DNA of 64,000 nt, taken from the NCBI RefSeq assembly GCF_900564155.1, contig NZ_LS999839.1, positions 679,097 through 743,096 of the forward strand. Reading direction: 5' to 3'. Positions 1-8,915 of this stretch are shown here, in pieces (position 1 is the stretch's first letter; each line of letters begins with the position of its first letter). Source of the DNA: Pedobacter schmidteae. GTDB taxonomy: Bacteria > Bacteroidota > Bacteroidia > Sphingobacteriales > Sphingobacteriaceae. The notes below the pieces were generated by a model that did not search any database, had not been told where the DNA came from, and saw only the letters and a program-made list of their open reading frames with translations. Position numbers and translations under genes: made by a program.

Positions 1-768
1 CATATTGCTATATTTCATATCTACATACCTGCCCAGAATTTCAAAATTGCGCTTGTCAAAAATGGTGGTCAGCTCTTTAATCATCAGGCTTTCCTTTGTC
101 CGTTTGCTCAGGTCGGGCTTTATCGTTACCTTAAAACGATACACAGGAATGGTATCCAGATAGGTAGCACTATAAAAGGTATAGTCGTAATACTGGCGCA
201 TGTTGGCGGTAAAAATTTCTGTCTTATCGCCAATAAACGGCAGTCCCTTTACCGGACGTCCTGGCGAAAAGATCAGCGTTTTTAGCTTTTCCTTATATCC
301 GGCATTTGCGCCCGCAACTTTCCCCATAGCAGAGCCTGAGGTATAGGCCGACTGATAGGCATTCATAAAGATATAATCAAATAGCTCGGCAGTATACAGC
401 TCGTACTTCCCGTTTTTCTTAAAAAGATGTCCCGTATCCTGTTTAACCAGGTATTCAATCCATGGCGCCGTACTTTTTCTTTTGATTTTCCTATACAGCT
501 TTCCATTTACCCTATTTTTTTTGTCATAGGTATAAATACTATTTTCGGCAGTAAAAGCATACTTTTTCATACTGCGAAAAGCCTGATAAAAACTGGTATC
601 AGTAGTAACCGCACGGATAAAGGTTTCTGCACTTAACCGCTCAGCAGTAATATTTACAGTCGAGTCCAGCTGGATGGTTTTAATCGTATCCGGATTAAAC
701 CGGGGGACTACCTGGGCTCTACTTTGAATATAAAATATCACCAGTGCCACCCAAAGTAACTTCTTCAT
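1..768 (-). CDS. Exported protein of unknown function, C-terminus cut by window edge
   Basis: An open frame runs on the minus strand from an ATG at 768 to the left edge of the window (256 codons, no stop), so the C-terminal part is missing. The N-terminus (MKKLLWVALVIFYIQSRAQ) is a clear signal peptide, predicting an envelope or outer-membrane location. The mature part is rich in Tyr, Lys and Thr with beta-strand-like alternation; no motif I recognise. It starts 5 bp after the stop of the M20 amidohydrolase gene, so the two are probably co-transcribed. Many Bacteroidota encode exported proteins of this general look whose function is unknown; I do not assign one. The coding call is firm because of length, signal peptide and operon spacing; the function is not known. 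Confidence 0.75.
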   Translation of the reverse strand, partial: MKKLLWVALVIFYIQSRAQVVPRFNPDTIKTIQLDSTVNITAERLSAETFIRAVTTDTSFYQAFRSMKKYAFTAENSIYTYDKKNRVNGKLYRKIKRKSTAPWIEYLVKQDTGHLFKKNGKYELYTAELFDYIFMNAYQSAYTSGSAMGKVAGANAGYKEKLKTLIFSPGRPVKGLPFIGDKTEIFTANMRQYYDYTFYSATYLDTIPVYRFKVTIKPDLSKRTKESLMIKELTTIFDKRNFEILGRYVDMKYSNM

Positions 769-773
769 CTATT

Positions 774-1958
774 CTAATTCCCCAGTTGCTTTAGTGCCAT
801 ATAAGCCATCAAGCCCGTCGACACTTTCAGCGCATCCTCATCAATATCAAAATTAGGGGTATGTACAGAGTAATAAGTATCTTTCTCTTTGTTCCCGGTA
901 CCTAGTCTGTAAAAGCAGGCATCGGTAATCTGCGAATAATAAGCAAAATCTTCTGCGGCCATCCATATATCCAGATCCAGTACATTTTCTTTGCCCAGGT
1001 AATCCTCGGCAAAAGCACGTGCATTAGCCGTCACCTTTTCTTCGTTAATTAAATACGGATAGCCATCCATGATGTTAAACTCGCAAGTTCCACCCATACT
1101 TTCAGCAATTCCTTCCGCCATTTTCTTCATCAGACGCTTGGCTTCCTTGCGCCACTCTTCATTCAGGGTCCTGAAAGTTCCTTCCAGCTTTACCTCATTA
1201 GGAATAATGTTGGTTGCACCATTGGCTATTACCTTTCCAAATGAAAGTACCGAGGGCAGACGCGGGTCGGCATTTCTGCTCACAATCTGTTGCAGGGCAA
1301 CAATAATATGAGAAGTGATCAATACCGGATCGATGTTTTGATGTGGCTGTGCACCATGTCCACCCTTACCACGTACCGTTACATAAAGTTCATCGGTAGA
1401 AGCCATATAAATCCCCGAACGGAACCCCACTTTACCTGCATCAATTAAAGGCATTACATGCTGACCAATAATTTGCTGAGGTTTAGGATTTTCCAAAACA
1501 CCTTCTTTGATCATGATACTGGCACCACCTGGCAAAATTTCCTCCGCAGGCTGAAATATCAATTTTATTGTTCCACCAAACTCGGCTTTTAGTGTGTTTA
1601 AGATATAAGCTGTACCCAGTAAAGAAGAGCTGTGTACATCATGTCCGCAGGCATGCATCACACCCGGGTTTTTAGAGGTATAAGGTTTATCATTGGCTTC
1701 AAGAATAGGCAAAGCATCCATATCCGCACGCAAAGCTATGATCTTATCCGAAGGCAAGTCTCCCTTAATTAATCCAACTACCCCTGTATTGGCCATTTCA
1801 GTAAAAGGAATTCCCCAATCGGTCAAAATTCCCTTAATAAAGGCCGAGGTCTGAAATTCTTTAAAAGAAAGTTCCGGATTTGCATGTAAGTGCTGGCGGT
1901 AACCCACCACCTGTTCAAATATATCACCGGATAGTGCCTGGATTTTGTCTTTAATCAT
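774..1958 (-). CDS. M20-family amidohydrolase/peptidase (hippurate or N-acyl amino acid hydrolase type)
   Basis: A 394-residue cytosolic metal-dependent amidohydrolase of the M20 / aminoacylase-1 family. The metal-binding motif HACGHDVHSS is at residues 102-111 (His102, Cys104, His106, Asp107), and a second conserved motif, QPAEE, lies near residue 137 and carries the catalytic and ligand glutamates. A later HGAQPHQNIDP stretch belongs to the dimerisation (lid) domain. Length and motif order match amidohydrolases acting on N-acyl amino acids, hippurate or N-acetyl-diaminopimelate; the exact substrate cannot be told from sequence. No signal peptide. The start overlaps the end of the upstream SPOR gene by 8 bp and its stop is 5 bp before the next gene, so it sits in the middle of a three-gene operon. 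Confidence 0.9.
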   Translation of the reverse strand: MIKDKIQALSGDIFEQVVGYRQHLHANPELSFKEFQTSAFIKGILTDWGIPFTEMANTGVVGLIKGDLPSDKIIALRADMDALPILEANDKPYTSKNPGVMHACGHDVHSSSLLGTAYILNTLKAEFGGTIKLIFQPAEEILPGGASIMIKEGVLENPKPQQIIGQHVMPLIDAGKVGFRSGIYMASTDELYVTVRGKGGHGAQPHQNIDPVLITSHIIVALQQIVSRNADPRLPSVLSFGKVIANGATNIIPNEVKLEGTFRTLNEEWRKEAKRLMKKMAEGIAESMGGTCEFNIMDGYPYLINEEKVTANARAFAEDYLGKENVLDLDIWMAAEDFAYYSQITDACFYRLGTGNKEKDTYYSVHTPNFDIDEDALKVSTGLMAYMALKQLGN

Positions 1959-2403
1959 TGCTATAGTTTAAATTAGGTGCATTAATCTTTTCCCTGAAAA
2001 TAAATAAAGTAGGGAACATTGGTCTCAGCTCATTCATGAAACGTTGGGCCTCCAGTCGGGTCCTGAAATCACCTACACGCAGGTAATAATTAGGTTGCTT
2101 ATAGGTTATATAGGTATTTAACTCGGGGAAACTACTGTTGAACTTACTTTGTTCATTAAAAACCTCGCGCCTGTCCGATCCATAAAATATCTGTACGCGA
2201 TATCCCATTTGCGAAACAATAGTTGTTCCGGGCTTACCCGTACTTACAGTACCAGGCGTCGCCGCAGCCTTCATATTCAATTCAATCCGTTTGGCAATCA
2301 AACTGTCAATCATAGGATCTTTTACTACCGAAACCACTCCTTTTGTCTGGGCCAGCGCAGCAGCAGAAAAACAACACCATATAACAGTTAACAATTTCTT
2401 CAT
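1951..2403 (-). CDS. Exported SPOR-domain protein
   Basis: A small protein with an N-terminal signal peptide (MKKLLTVIWCCFSAAALAQ) and a C-terminal SPOR-like domain of about 75 residues (GYRVQIFYGSDRR, then YYLRVGDFRTRLEAQRFM). SPOR domains bind glycan strands of peptidoglycan that lack stem peptides. An upstream in-frame ATG at 2448 would add 15 residues before the signal peptide and would start inside the secA terminator hairpin (2419-2450), so the ATG at 2403 is preferred (150 aa). Its 3' end overlaps the amidohydrolase start by 8 bp. The role is probably envelope-related; a partner enzyme cannot be named. Confidence 0.85.
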   Translation of the reverse strand: MKKLLTVIWCCFSAAALAQTKGVVSVVKDPMIDSLIAKRIELNMKAAATPGTVSTGKPGTTIVSQMGYRVQIFYGSDRREVFNEQSKFNSSFPELNTYITYKQPNYYLRVGDFRTRLEAQRFMNELRPMFPTLFIFREKINAPNLNYSND

Positions 2404-2411
2404 GAAAGGAT

Positions 2412-2450
2412 AAAAAAAGAATGCCGAATTTTTTACAAAACTCGGCATTC
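2412..2450 (-). terminator. Rho-independent terminator of secA
   Basis: Arms GAATGCCGA (2419-2427) and TCGGCATTC (2442-2450) form a 9-bp perfect stem. Read on the minus strand it is followed by seven T residues (complement of A2412-2418). It begins 17 bp after the secA stop codon. Confidence 0.85.
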
Positions 2451-2467
2451 TATATGTTTATTACAAA

Positions 2468-5400
2468 TTACAATCCTGCTCCATGACAGTTTTTGAATTT
2501 CTTACCGCTTCCACAAGGACAAGGTTCATTCCTACCAACGGTAACTTCTTTACGTACAGGCTGCTGCGGAGCCAGCTCACGGGTATCTTCCATCACATCA
2601 GCACTGCTGCTTGATGCACCAAACTCTGGTTTAGACATTTTTAACCTACTTGGTGCAGGTCTTGGTGCCTGAGCTTCCCTTACATCATTAGGATCCGTTT
2701 GTACCGGAATACAGCCTTTATATAAGAAACTTACCACTTCTTTATTCACCGCATTCAGCATATTTTTAAACAGGTTAAATGCCTCCATTTTATAAATGAT
2801 CAATGGGTCTTTCTGCTCATAAACCGCATTCTGTACCGATTGTTTCAATTCGTCCATTTCACGCAAATGCTCTTTCCATGATTCGTCGATCAGCGCCAAT
2901 ACAATCGTTTTTTCAAATGACTTGGTAATTTCACGACCATTGTTGTCAATTGCCTTTTTCAAGCCCACAGGGATTTGCACACTGCGCAATCCATCTGTAA
3001 ACGGCACCACAATCTGTTCAATCTGCTCTCCGCGCTCAGCAAATACCTGGTGCAATACCGGCATCGCCTGCGAAATGATGGCGTCCGACTTCCTCGCGTA
3101 AAAAGCAGTCACCTCTTCAAACAACTTATCTGTTAAATGATGAACGCCTTTGGCAGTGAATTCTGCTTCGTCAATAGAGGTATCGGCAGAGAAGTTTTTA
3201 ATCACTTCCAGCTTAAAGCCTTCGTAGTTGCCTTCTTCCTTGTATTCCGTAACAATATCTTCAGCAACATCAAATACCATATTGCTCATATCAACGTCCA
3301 AACGCTCGCCAAACAACGCATTTCTACGTTTTGCATAAATTACCGAACGCTGTGAGTTCATCACATCATCATATTCCAGTAAACGCTTACGGATACCAAA
3401 GTTGTTCTCTTCTACTTTTTTCTGTGCACGCTCAATAGATTTCGTAATCATCGAATGCTGAATTACCTCACCATCTTCAATACCCATCTTTACCATGATG
3501 TTAGAAATCCTTTCAGACCCAAACAACCTCATCAAGTTATCCTCCAATGATACGAAGAACTGAGATGAACCCGGGTCACCCTGACGACCGGCACGACCAC
3601 GCAACTGCCTGTCTACACGACGCGACTCATGACGCTCGGTACCTACAATAGCCAAACCTCCGGCTTCTTTAACGCCCGGGCCTAATTTAATATCCGTACC
3701 ACGTCCAGCCATGTTGGTGGCAATAGTTACCTGACCGGCCTGACCAGCTTCGGCAACAATATCCGCCTCTTTCTGGTGCATTTTTGCATTCAACACATTG
3801 TGTTTAATGCCGCGCAACTTCAGCATCCTGCTTAGCAATTCAGAAATCTCTACTGAGGTAGTACCAACCAGTACCGGTCGGCCTGCCTGCGTCAGCTTTA
3901 CAATCTCTTCTGCTACTGCATTGTATTTTTCACGTACCGTACGGTACACATAATCCTGATGGTCTTTTCTTGAAATCACCCGGTTTGTAGGAATTTCAAC
4001 CACATCCAATTTATAGATAGACCAAAACTCGCCTGCCTCAGTAGTTGCCGTACCTGTCATACCACAAAGTTTGTGGTACATTCTGAAAAAATTCTGTAAA
4101 GTAACTGTAGCATAAGTTTGTGAAGCATCTTCCACTTTCACATTCTCTTTAGCCTCAATCGCCTGGTGTAAACCATCCGAATAACGACGGCCATCCATGA
4201 TACGACCGGTCTGCTCATCCACAATCTTAATCTTGCCTTCGTCAATGATGTACTCCACATCAATCTCAAACAAAGTATAAGCTTTCAGCAATTGGTTTAC
4301 GGAGTGAATACGCTCTGCTTTGATCGAATAATCACGCATTAAGGCGTCTTTCTGTGCAATCTTCTCTTCGCTGGTCAATGATGATTTTTCAATATCCGCA
4401 ATCTCGGTACCTACATCAGGCAATACAAAGAAATGAGGATCTTCACCCGATTTGGTGATCAGTTCAATCCCTTTTTCGGTAAGCTCAACCTGATTGTTTT
4501 TCTCATCGATATAGAAAAACAGCTCAGCATCTACCTTAGGCATATTTTTCGACTGATCGGCCATATAATGGTTTTCAGTTTTTAATAAGGTTTGCTTTAC
4601 GCTTCCCTCACTTAAAAACTTGATCAGGGCTTTATTTTTAGGCAAACCACGGTGGGCACGCAAAAGCGCCAGACCACCTTCTCCTTCTTCAGTTCCGGCT
4701 TTACCTTCGGTAATTAATTTTTTGGCTTCATTTAAAGCCCGGGTTACATACTCCCGTTGTGCAGCAACCAAACGTTCAATCCTTGGTTTCAGCTCATGGA
4801 ACTCATGCTGATCACCAAAAGGAACAGGTCCTGAAATGATCAAAGGCGTACGGGCATCATCAATCAACACGGAATCGACCTCATCCACCATAGCAAAATG
4901 CAACTTACGCTGCACTAGCTGATCAGGAGTCTGCGACATATTGTCACGCAGATAATCAAACCCGAACTCATTATTGGTACCATAGGTAATATCAGCCAGG
5001 TAAGCATTTCGGCGCTCCTGCGAGTTAGGTTCATGTTTATCAATACAATCTACACTGATGCCATGAAACTCAAACAACGGGCCGTTCCACTCCGAGTCAC
5101 GACGGGCCAGGTAATCGTTCACTGTTACAATGTGTACACCTTGTCCAGCCAATGCGTTGAGGTAAGCAGGCAATGTACTCACCAGGGTTTTACCCTCACC
5201 AGTGGCCATCTCCGAAATTTTACCACTATGCAATACCATACCACCAATCAACTGCACGTCGTAGTGTACCATGTTCCATTGTACTTCTACACCCGCAGCT
5301 TCCCAATGGTTGGCCCAAAATGCCTTATCGCCTTTTATCTCTACATTCTTTTTACGTGCAGCATAATCACGGTCAAACTGCGTAGCAGTCACTTCCAATT

Positions 5401-5776
5401 GCTCATTCTCCGAAAAACGTCTTGAAGTTTCTTTTACTACGGCAAAAGCCTCAGGCAAAATTTGCTGTAAAACCACTTCCAGCTCTTTATCACGATCTTT
5501 AGTTAACGCATCGATCTGATCGTATAAAGCTGTTTTTTCAGGCAAAGACAATTCCTGGTTTTCTGCATCAGTCTTTAAACCTGCAATTTTACTATCTATC
5601 TCGGCAAGGCCTTTTGCAATAACCTCTTTAAAGTATACCGTTTTATTACGCAGTTCATCGTTACTCAATAAAGCTAATTTTGCGTATTCTTCATTTATTT
5701 TGACAACGATAGGCTGTAATGCCTTTATATCTCTTTCTGATTTGCTTCCAAAAATTTTGGTTAAAATCCCTAACAT
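2468..5776 (-). CDS. secA: Preprotein translocase ATPase SecA
   Basis: SecA is the ATPase motor that drives unfolded preproteins through SecYEG. The 1102-residue protein has the Walker A motif GEGKT at 193-197, the [10 protein letters not shown] stretch just after it, the DEAD-like [15 protein letters not shown], the second ATPase-half motif [10 protein letters not shown], and the C-terminal zinc-binding SEC-C motif [14 protein letters not shown], which binds SecB or ribosomes in other bacteria. It is about 200 residues longer than E. coli SecA; much of the excess lies between the first nucleotide-binding half and the LTEKGIE region, as is usual in Bacteroidota. A strong terminator follows it. 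secG is encoded separately at 49898, so the translocase genes are split within this window. Confidence 0.98.
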   Translation of the reverse strand: MLGILTKIFGSKSERDIKALQPIVVKINEEYAKLALLSNDELRNKTVYFKEVIAKGLAEIDSKIAGLKTDAENQELSLPEKTALYDQIDALTKDRDKELEVVLQQILPEAFAVVKETSRRFSENEQLEVTATQFDRDYAARKKNVEIKGDKAFWANHWEAAGVEVQWNMVHYDVQLIGGMVLHSGKISEMATGEGKTLVSTLPAYLNALAGQGVHIVTVNDYLARRDSEWNGPLFEFHGISVDCIDKHEPNSQERRNAYLADITYGTNNEFGFDYLRDNMSQTPDQLVQRKLHFAMVDEVDSVLIDDARTPLIISGPVPFGDQHEFHELKPRIERLVAAQREYVTRALNEAKKLITEGKAGTEEGEGGLALLRAHRGLPKNKALIKFLSEGSVKQTLLKTENHYMADQSKNMPKVDAELFFYIDEKNNQVELTEKGIELITKSGEDPHFFVLPDVGTEIADIEKSSLTSEEKIAQKDALMRDYSIKAERIHSVNQLLKAYTLFEIDVEYIIDEGKIKIVDEQTGRIMDGRRYSDGLHQAIEAKENVKVEDASQTYATVTLQNFFRMYHKLCGMTGTATTEAGEFWSIYKLDVVEIPTNRVISRKDHQDYVYRTVREKYNAVAEEIVKLTQAGRPVLVGTTSVEISELLSRMLKLRGIKHNVLNAKMHQKEADIVAEAGQAGQVTIATNMAGRGTDIKLGPGVKEAGGLAIVGTERHESRRVDRQLRGRAGRQGDPGSSQFFVSLEDNLMRLFGSERISNIMVKMGIEDGEVIQHSMITKSIERAQKKVEENNFGIRKRLLEYDDVMNSQRSVIYAKRRNALFGERLDVDMSNMVFDVAEDIVTEYKEEGNYEGFKLEVIKNFSADTSIDEAEFTAKGVHHLTDKLFEEVTAFYARKSDAIISQAMPVLHQVFAERGEQIEQIVVPFTDGLRSVQIPVGLKKAIDNNGREITKSFEKTIVLALIDESWKEHLREMDELKQSVQNAVYEQKDPLIIYKMEAFNLFKNMLNAVNKEVVSFLYKGCIPVQTDPNDVREAQAPRPAPSRLKMSKPEFGASSSSADVMEDTRELAPQQPVRKEVTVGRNEPCPCGSGKKFKNCHGAGL

Positions 5777-6078
5777 ATTCTGTTTCTTGTTTGTTTTATA
5801 TTAAAAATGATCAAATTACAACAACCAGGCCATGCAGCACAATAAGCCACAATGTCAGTTGAGTTGTATTCAAAACGGGTCTTTTCTCCATCATCCTGAC
5901 CTGGAGCAAAGCGGAAAGCTACATAATAAATTTATTTTGCTTCGCAGCTACTGCGTGGTCAGGATCTCGTTTGAACCGGCTTTGAATAACGCTTCCGGGT
6001 TCCTGAAATAAACTGCGTAGCATTCTTGAAGACAAAATTCAATAGAAGCTGCTGAAAAATTCAGGATGAGGTGGTCAA
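5777..6078. other. Intergenic region with repeat-like sequence
   Basis: No gene is supported here. The stretch holds an imperfect inverted pair, ATCCTGACC at 5893-5901 and GGTCAGGAT at 5957-5965. From 6002 to 6069 it holds a sequence about 85% identical by eye to 40298-40365, which is the right half of a miniature inverted-repeat element. It therefore looks like a decayed or rearranged copy of that repeat lying between secA and the small exported gene. Confidence 0.6.
6002..6069 (+). repeat. Partial copy of the 40249-40371 inverted-repeat element
   Basis: This 68-bp stretch aligns without gaps to 40298-40365 with about ten mismatches. Shared blocks include CTTGAAGACAA, TTCAAT and CTGAAAAATTCAGGAT. 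The opposite (left) inverted arm seen in the other copy is not present in recognisable form. Confidence 0.75.
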
Positions 6079-6378
6079 TTAAGGGCTATTATTTTTAGTC
6101 TGTTCTTTTATCGTCAGATCAACAATAATGTAATTCTTGATGCGATGTTGTTCAATTCGCTTTTCAGGCAACAAGCCTATAGAGGTTAATGCACTGGAGG
6201 ATAAGAAAAAAGGATGACGCTGATCATCAGCCTGTTTTAACCTTACGGTTGAAGCCTCCTTATTTACCTGCTGGCTGTTGCAATACTTCGTCACCAGGCG
6301 CAATCCTTCTACCCGCTCCGCTTTTGCAAGGTGGGTCAGGCTAAAAAAGACCAACGATAAAGTAACGATATGCCTCAT
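6079..6378 (-). CDS. Small exported protein, unknown
   Basis: A 99-residue protein with a plausible signal peptide (MRHIVTLSLVFFSLTHLAKA) and no recognised domain. The mature part is polar with a single Cys. The coding call is supported by the signal peptide, by a minus-strand TAGATTTG box (complement of 6421-6428) about 43 bp upstream of the ATG, which fits the Bacteroidota -7 element, and by the absence of a competing frame. It is divergent from the LysR gene. It is short, so it could still be spurious. Confidence 0.55.
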   Translation of the reverse strand: MRHIVTLSLVFFSLTHLAKAERVEGLRLVTKYCNSQQVNKEASTVRLKQADDQRHPFFLSSSALTSIGLLPEKRIEQHRIKNYIIVDLTIKEQTKNNSP

Positions 6379-6420
6379 AAAGGGGGCTAAATTTTAGTTA
6401 TCACTCAATGTTTCAGGGGC

Positions 6421-6428
6421 CAAATCTA
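6421..6428 (-). promoter_or_regulatory. Candidate -7 box for the small exported gene
   Basis: CAAATCTA on the plus strand reads TAGATTTG on the minus strand, an exact match to the Bacteroidota TAnnTTTG -7 consensus, 42 bp before the start at 6378. No TTG was found at the right distance upstream, so this is a half-supported promoter. Confidence 0.35.
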
Positions 6429-6543
6429 ATTTTAATCTTTTACATAAAGAAATCCATGCCCGTTAAATTCTGTTAATGATACTGTAAATTCGCATAAATA
6501 TTGCAGATATTGCCCCTAATTGTTGTTACTACCCATAAAGTAC

Positions 6544-7440
6544 ATGGCCGATTTTCGATTAACCGTTTTTTATACCGTTGCCAAAAGGCTCAGTTTTACC
6601 AGGGCTGCCGACGAACTGTACATTACCCAGCCCGCCGTTACCAAACATATTCGCGAGCTGGAACAACAATACAACAACAAACTATTTGACCGTCAAGGCA
6701 ATACCATCCGACTCACCGAAGCTGGCCTCATTTTACTAAATCATACCGAATCGCTCCTTAGCACCTACCGCAGCATAGAGTTTGACATGAATGCATTACT
6801 GCAAAAACACAAAGGCTTATTGCATCTGGGTGCCAGCACCACCATCTCTCAATACCTTATTGCACCTATTCTTGCGGGTTTTAAAAAAAAATTCGGCGAC
6901 ATCGAACTAAAACTGCTCACCGGCAATACCGAGCAGATAGAGCGGGCCCTGGTGGAAAAGGAAATAGAACTTGGTATTGTCGAAGGTCGTTCAAAGAACC
7001 AGGAGATCAGTTATTCCGAATTTATAAAGGACGAAATTGTCCTCGTTTGTCATAAAAACCACCCCCTGGCAAAAAAGGCTGAAATTGACCCCGCAAACCT
7101 TCCTGAATACCATTTCATTGTCCGCGAACAGGGCTCGGGTACGCGACAGGTTATAGATCATGCCCTAAAAGCGGCTGGCCTCAGGATTGCAGATCTTCCT
7201 GTCGAAATCCAGCTAGGCAATACCGAAAGCATCAAATCATACCTCATGCACTCCACAAGCCTGGCCTTTTTATCCATCCATTCGCTCAGCAGAGAGCTCC
7301 TTAGTGGAGATTTACGTGTTATCGAAGTAAAAGACCTCAATATAACCAGAAGTTTATATTTCATTCATCTTCAAGGACAAGCAAGTGCAATTGTTGAAAA
7401 AATGATGCGTTTTGCTCAGCTTCACTATAACCTGAAGTAA
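6544..7440 (+). CDS. LysR-family transcriptional regulator (YeiE/CysB-like)
   Basis: A typical 298-residue LysR protein. An N-terminal winged helix-turn-helix (residues 1-60, with LSFTRAADELYITQPAVTKH) is followed by a long linker helix (IRELEQQYNNKLFDRQGNT) and a two-lobed effector-binding domain from about residue 90. The start at 6544 (MADFRLTVF) is chosen because LysR proteins begin a few residues before the HTH; an in-frame ATG at 6520 would add eight atypical residues. The effector-domain sequence (LHLGASTTISQYLIAPIL) resembles the CysB/CysL/YeiE group. The next gene on the same strand is a YeiH-type transporter, repeating the yeiE-yeiH neighbour pair known from enterobacteria, so it likely controls that gene. 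The effector is unknown; sulfur oxyanions are a reasonable guess. Confidence 0.9.
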   Translation: MADFRLTVFYTVAKRLSFTRAADELYITQPAVTKHIRELEQQYNNKLFDRQGNTIRLTEAGLILLNHTESLLSTYRSIEFDMNALLQKHKGLLHLGASTTISQYLIAPILAGFKKKFGDIELKLLTGNTEQIERALVEKEIELGIVEGRSKNQEISYSEFIKDEIVLVCHKNHPLAKKAEIDPANLPEYHFIVREQGSGTRQVIDHALKAAGLRIADLPVEIQLGNTESIKSYLMHSTSLAFLSIHSLSRELLSGDLRVIEVKDLNITRSLYFIHLQGQASAIVEKMMRFAQLHYNLK

Positions 7441-7484
7441 TAGCACATAAATATTCGGAATGATAAATCTCCCGTGGAGGGGGA

Positions 7485-7492
7485 TAGTTTTG
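7485..7492 (+). promoter_or_regulatory. Candidate -7 box for the YeiH-type gene
   Basis: TAGTTTTG matches TAnnTTTG and lies 22 bp before the transporter ATG. Just upstream, ATTCGGAAT (7452-7460) is a small palindrome that could be part of a LysR site. No clear TTG -33 element was seen. Confidence 0.3.
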
Positions 7493-7514
7493 CATCAGAA
7501 ATCAGCAAAACATC

Positions 7515-8456
7515 ATGGATATTTCAAAACACAACCTCATTCCAAAAATCATCTTCATAGCCGCCGCCGCCTTAACACTATTCCCCTTTGTTTCGCCGGC
7601 CCTTGCCTTGTCAATAGGCCTGCTGTTTGCCCAAACCGTCGCACACCCTTATGCCGTAACAAGCCAGAAGGCAACCCATATTTTATTAAAAGTAGCTATT
7701 GTTGGTTTGGGATTTGGGATGAATATTTCCAGCGCCTTAAAAGCCGGACAGGAAGGCCTGGTATTTACCATAGCCTCCATACTGGGTGTTTTAACCATTG
7801 GCTACTTCATTGGCAAAGTACTCAAAATAGACCTTAAGACAGCTTCACTCATCTCGGCAGGCACCGCCATCTGCGGTGGTAGTGCCATCGCTGCGCTATC
7901 TCCGGTCATGAAAGCGAATCAAAAGCAAATATCTGTAGCATTGGGAACGGTATTCATATTAAATGCCATTGCGCTTTTTATATTTCCGGCAATTGGTCAC
8001 AAACTGCACCTGTCACAGTCGCAATTTGGTTTATGGTGTGCCATTGCCATTCACGACACCAGCTCTGTGGTAGGTGCCGCCAGCAAGTATGGCGAACAGG
8101 CGTTACAAATAGCCACCACCGTTAAACTGGCCAGGGCGCTATGGATCATTCCAGTCTCCATAGCAGCAACCTATCTTTTCAAAACAGATAAAACCAAAAT
8201 CCAGCTTCCCTACTTTATTGTCCTTTTTGTATTGGCCATACTGGCCAGTAGTTATATTCCATTGGTGGCAAAAAATGGTCACTACGTCATTATTCTCGCC
8301 AAAGCCAGCTTAAGTTTAACGTTGTTTCTTATCGGCTCGGGTTTATCTTTCAAAAGTTTAAAGGGAGTTGGCTTAAGTCCGCTGCTGCAAGGGATCAGTT
8401 TATGGATCATCATTTCGGTCGCCAGCCTATGTGTCATTCTTGTTTACTGCAAATAG
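7515..8456 (+). CDS. YeiH/PSE-family membrane protein (putative sulfate/sulfite-type exporter)
   Basis: A 313-residue, almost entirely hydrophobic integral membrane protein with roughly ten predicted helices. It shows the conserved blocks of the UPF0324/PSE (putative sulfate exporter) family: VAIVGLGFGMNIS in the first third, SAGTAICGGSAIAALSPV near the centre, and IHDTSSVVGAASKYG with TTVKLARALWIIPVS later. The family's transport function is only partly established; links to sulfite/sulfate efflux come from a few members. It follows the LysR gene by 74 bp on the same strand. Identification of the family is secure; the substrate is inferred. Confidence 0.88.
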   Translation: MDISKHNLIPKIIFIAAAALTLFPFVSPALALSIGLLFAQTVAHPYAVTSQKATHILLKVAIVGLGFGMNISSALKAGQEGLVFTIASILGVLTIGYFIGKVLKIDLKTASLISAGTAICGGSAIAALSPVMKANQKQISVALGTVFILNAIALFIFPAIGHKLHLSQSQFGLWCAIAIHDTSSVVGAASKYGEQALQIATTVKLARALWIIPVSIAATYLFKTDKTKIQLPYFIVLFVLAILASSYIPLVAKNGHYVIILAKASLSLTLFLIGSGLSFKSLKGVGLSPLLQGISLWIIISVASLCVILVYCK

Positions 8457-8640
8457 TAAAGCAATTACCAGAAGGCGTTCAGAAAAAACTGCAACATCTG
8501 GTATATAAGCCCTTTTTAGGTAAATTGCACTGTTGTTAATCTTTACAAATACGCGCATACCGCCAACGATTAACCAAAAGTTAATTTATTAAGTAAAAAC
8601 GGCATCAGAAATTGGAAATTGTTACAGAATAAGTTAATGA

Positions 8641-8692
8641 TAACAGGGAGATAACAGGGGAATAACAGGGACGTAACAGGGGGATAGTAGGG
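8641..8692 (+). repeat. Five 8-bp words (TAACAGGG) phased every 11 bp
   Basis: TAACAGGG begins at 8641, 8652, 8663 and 8674; a degenerate fifth copy, TAGTAGGG, begins at 8685. The step is exactly 11 bp, about one helical turn, so all copies face the same side of the DNA. The three-base spacers vary while the words do not, which points to selection on the word. It lies ~150 bp upstream of the purD promoter. Function unknown; repeated operator sites for a DNA-binding protein are the simplest reading. Confidence 0.8.
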
Positions 8693-8837
8693 ACAAATCC
8701 CTATTTAACCCTAATGATATCCTTGTTACCTCCTAGTTTATTTATTATTCCTTTTAAATTGGCTATTATGAACTTGTAAATTGGGATGCCGGCAGCTATT
8801 GACCGGGCTTTTTAGCCCATCATTTTAAACTTAAACA

Positions 8838-8866
8838 TTGATAATTTAGCTAAAGCGGTATATTTG
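8838..8866 (+). promoter_or_regulatory. Candidate promoter of purD
   Basis: TTG at 8838-8840 and TATATTTG at 8859-8866 are separated by 18 bp, matching the Bacteroidota TTG-N17..23-TAnnTTTG promoter. It lies 49 bp before the purD ATG. Confidence 0.5.
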
Positions 8867-8915
8867 CTGAACGATACCTATCTTATCGTACAGTTAAACT
8901 ACAAATCATACATAG

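Larger units (their letters stand above)
8457..8915 (+). other. 459-bp intergenic region upstream of purD
   Basis: There is no convincing gene. From left to right it holds: a weak inverted pair TACCAGA (8466-8472) / TCTGGTA (8497-8503) with a T-run after it, a possible weak terminator for the transporter gene; an AT-rich stretch; a five-unit 11-bp-phased repeat array (8641-8692); a small hairpin TAGGGA-CAAA-TCCCTA (8688-8703); and a candidate promoter at 8838-8866. There is no match I recognise to a purine riboswitch, although the leader is long. Confidence 0.6.

Noticed and set aside
5777..6078. A structured RNA or tRNA in the gap behind secA
   Set aside because: No tRNA cloverleaf or known RNA motif was seen; the inverted pairs are short and explained better by a repeat-element remnant.
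8641..8692. Possible CRISPR-like array
   Set aside because: The repeat word is only 8 bp with 3-bp spacers, far below CRISPR repeat (about 24-47 bp) and spacer sizes, and there are no cas genes.
8457..8915. Purine riboswitch upstream of purD
   Set aside because: The conserved core of the purine riboswitch was not found by eye; the long leader is explained by the repeat array and a promoter only 49 bp before the ATG.
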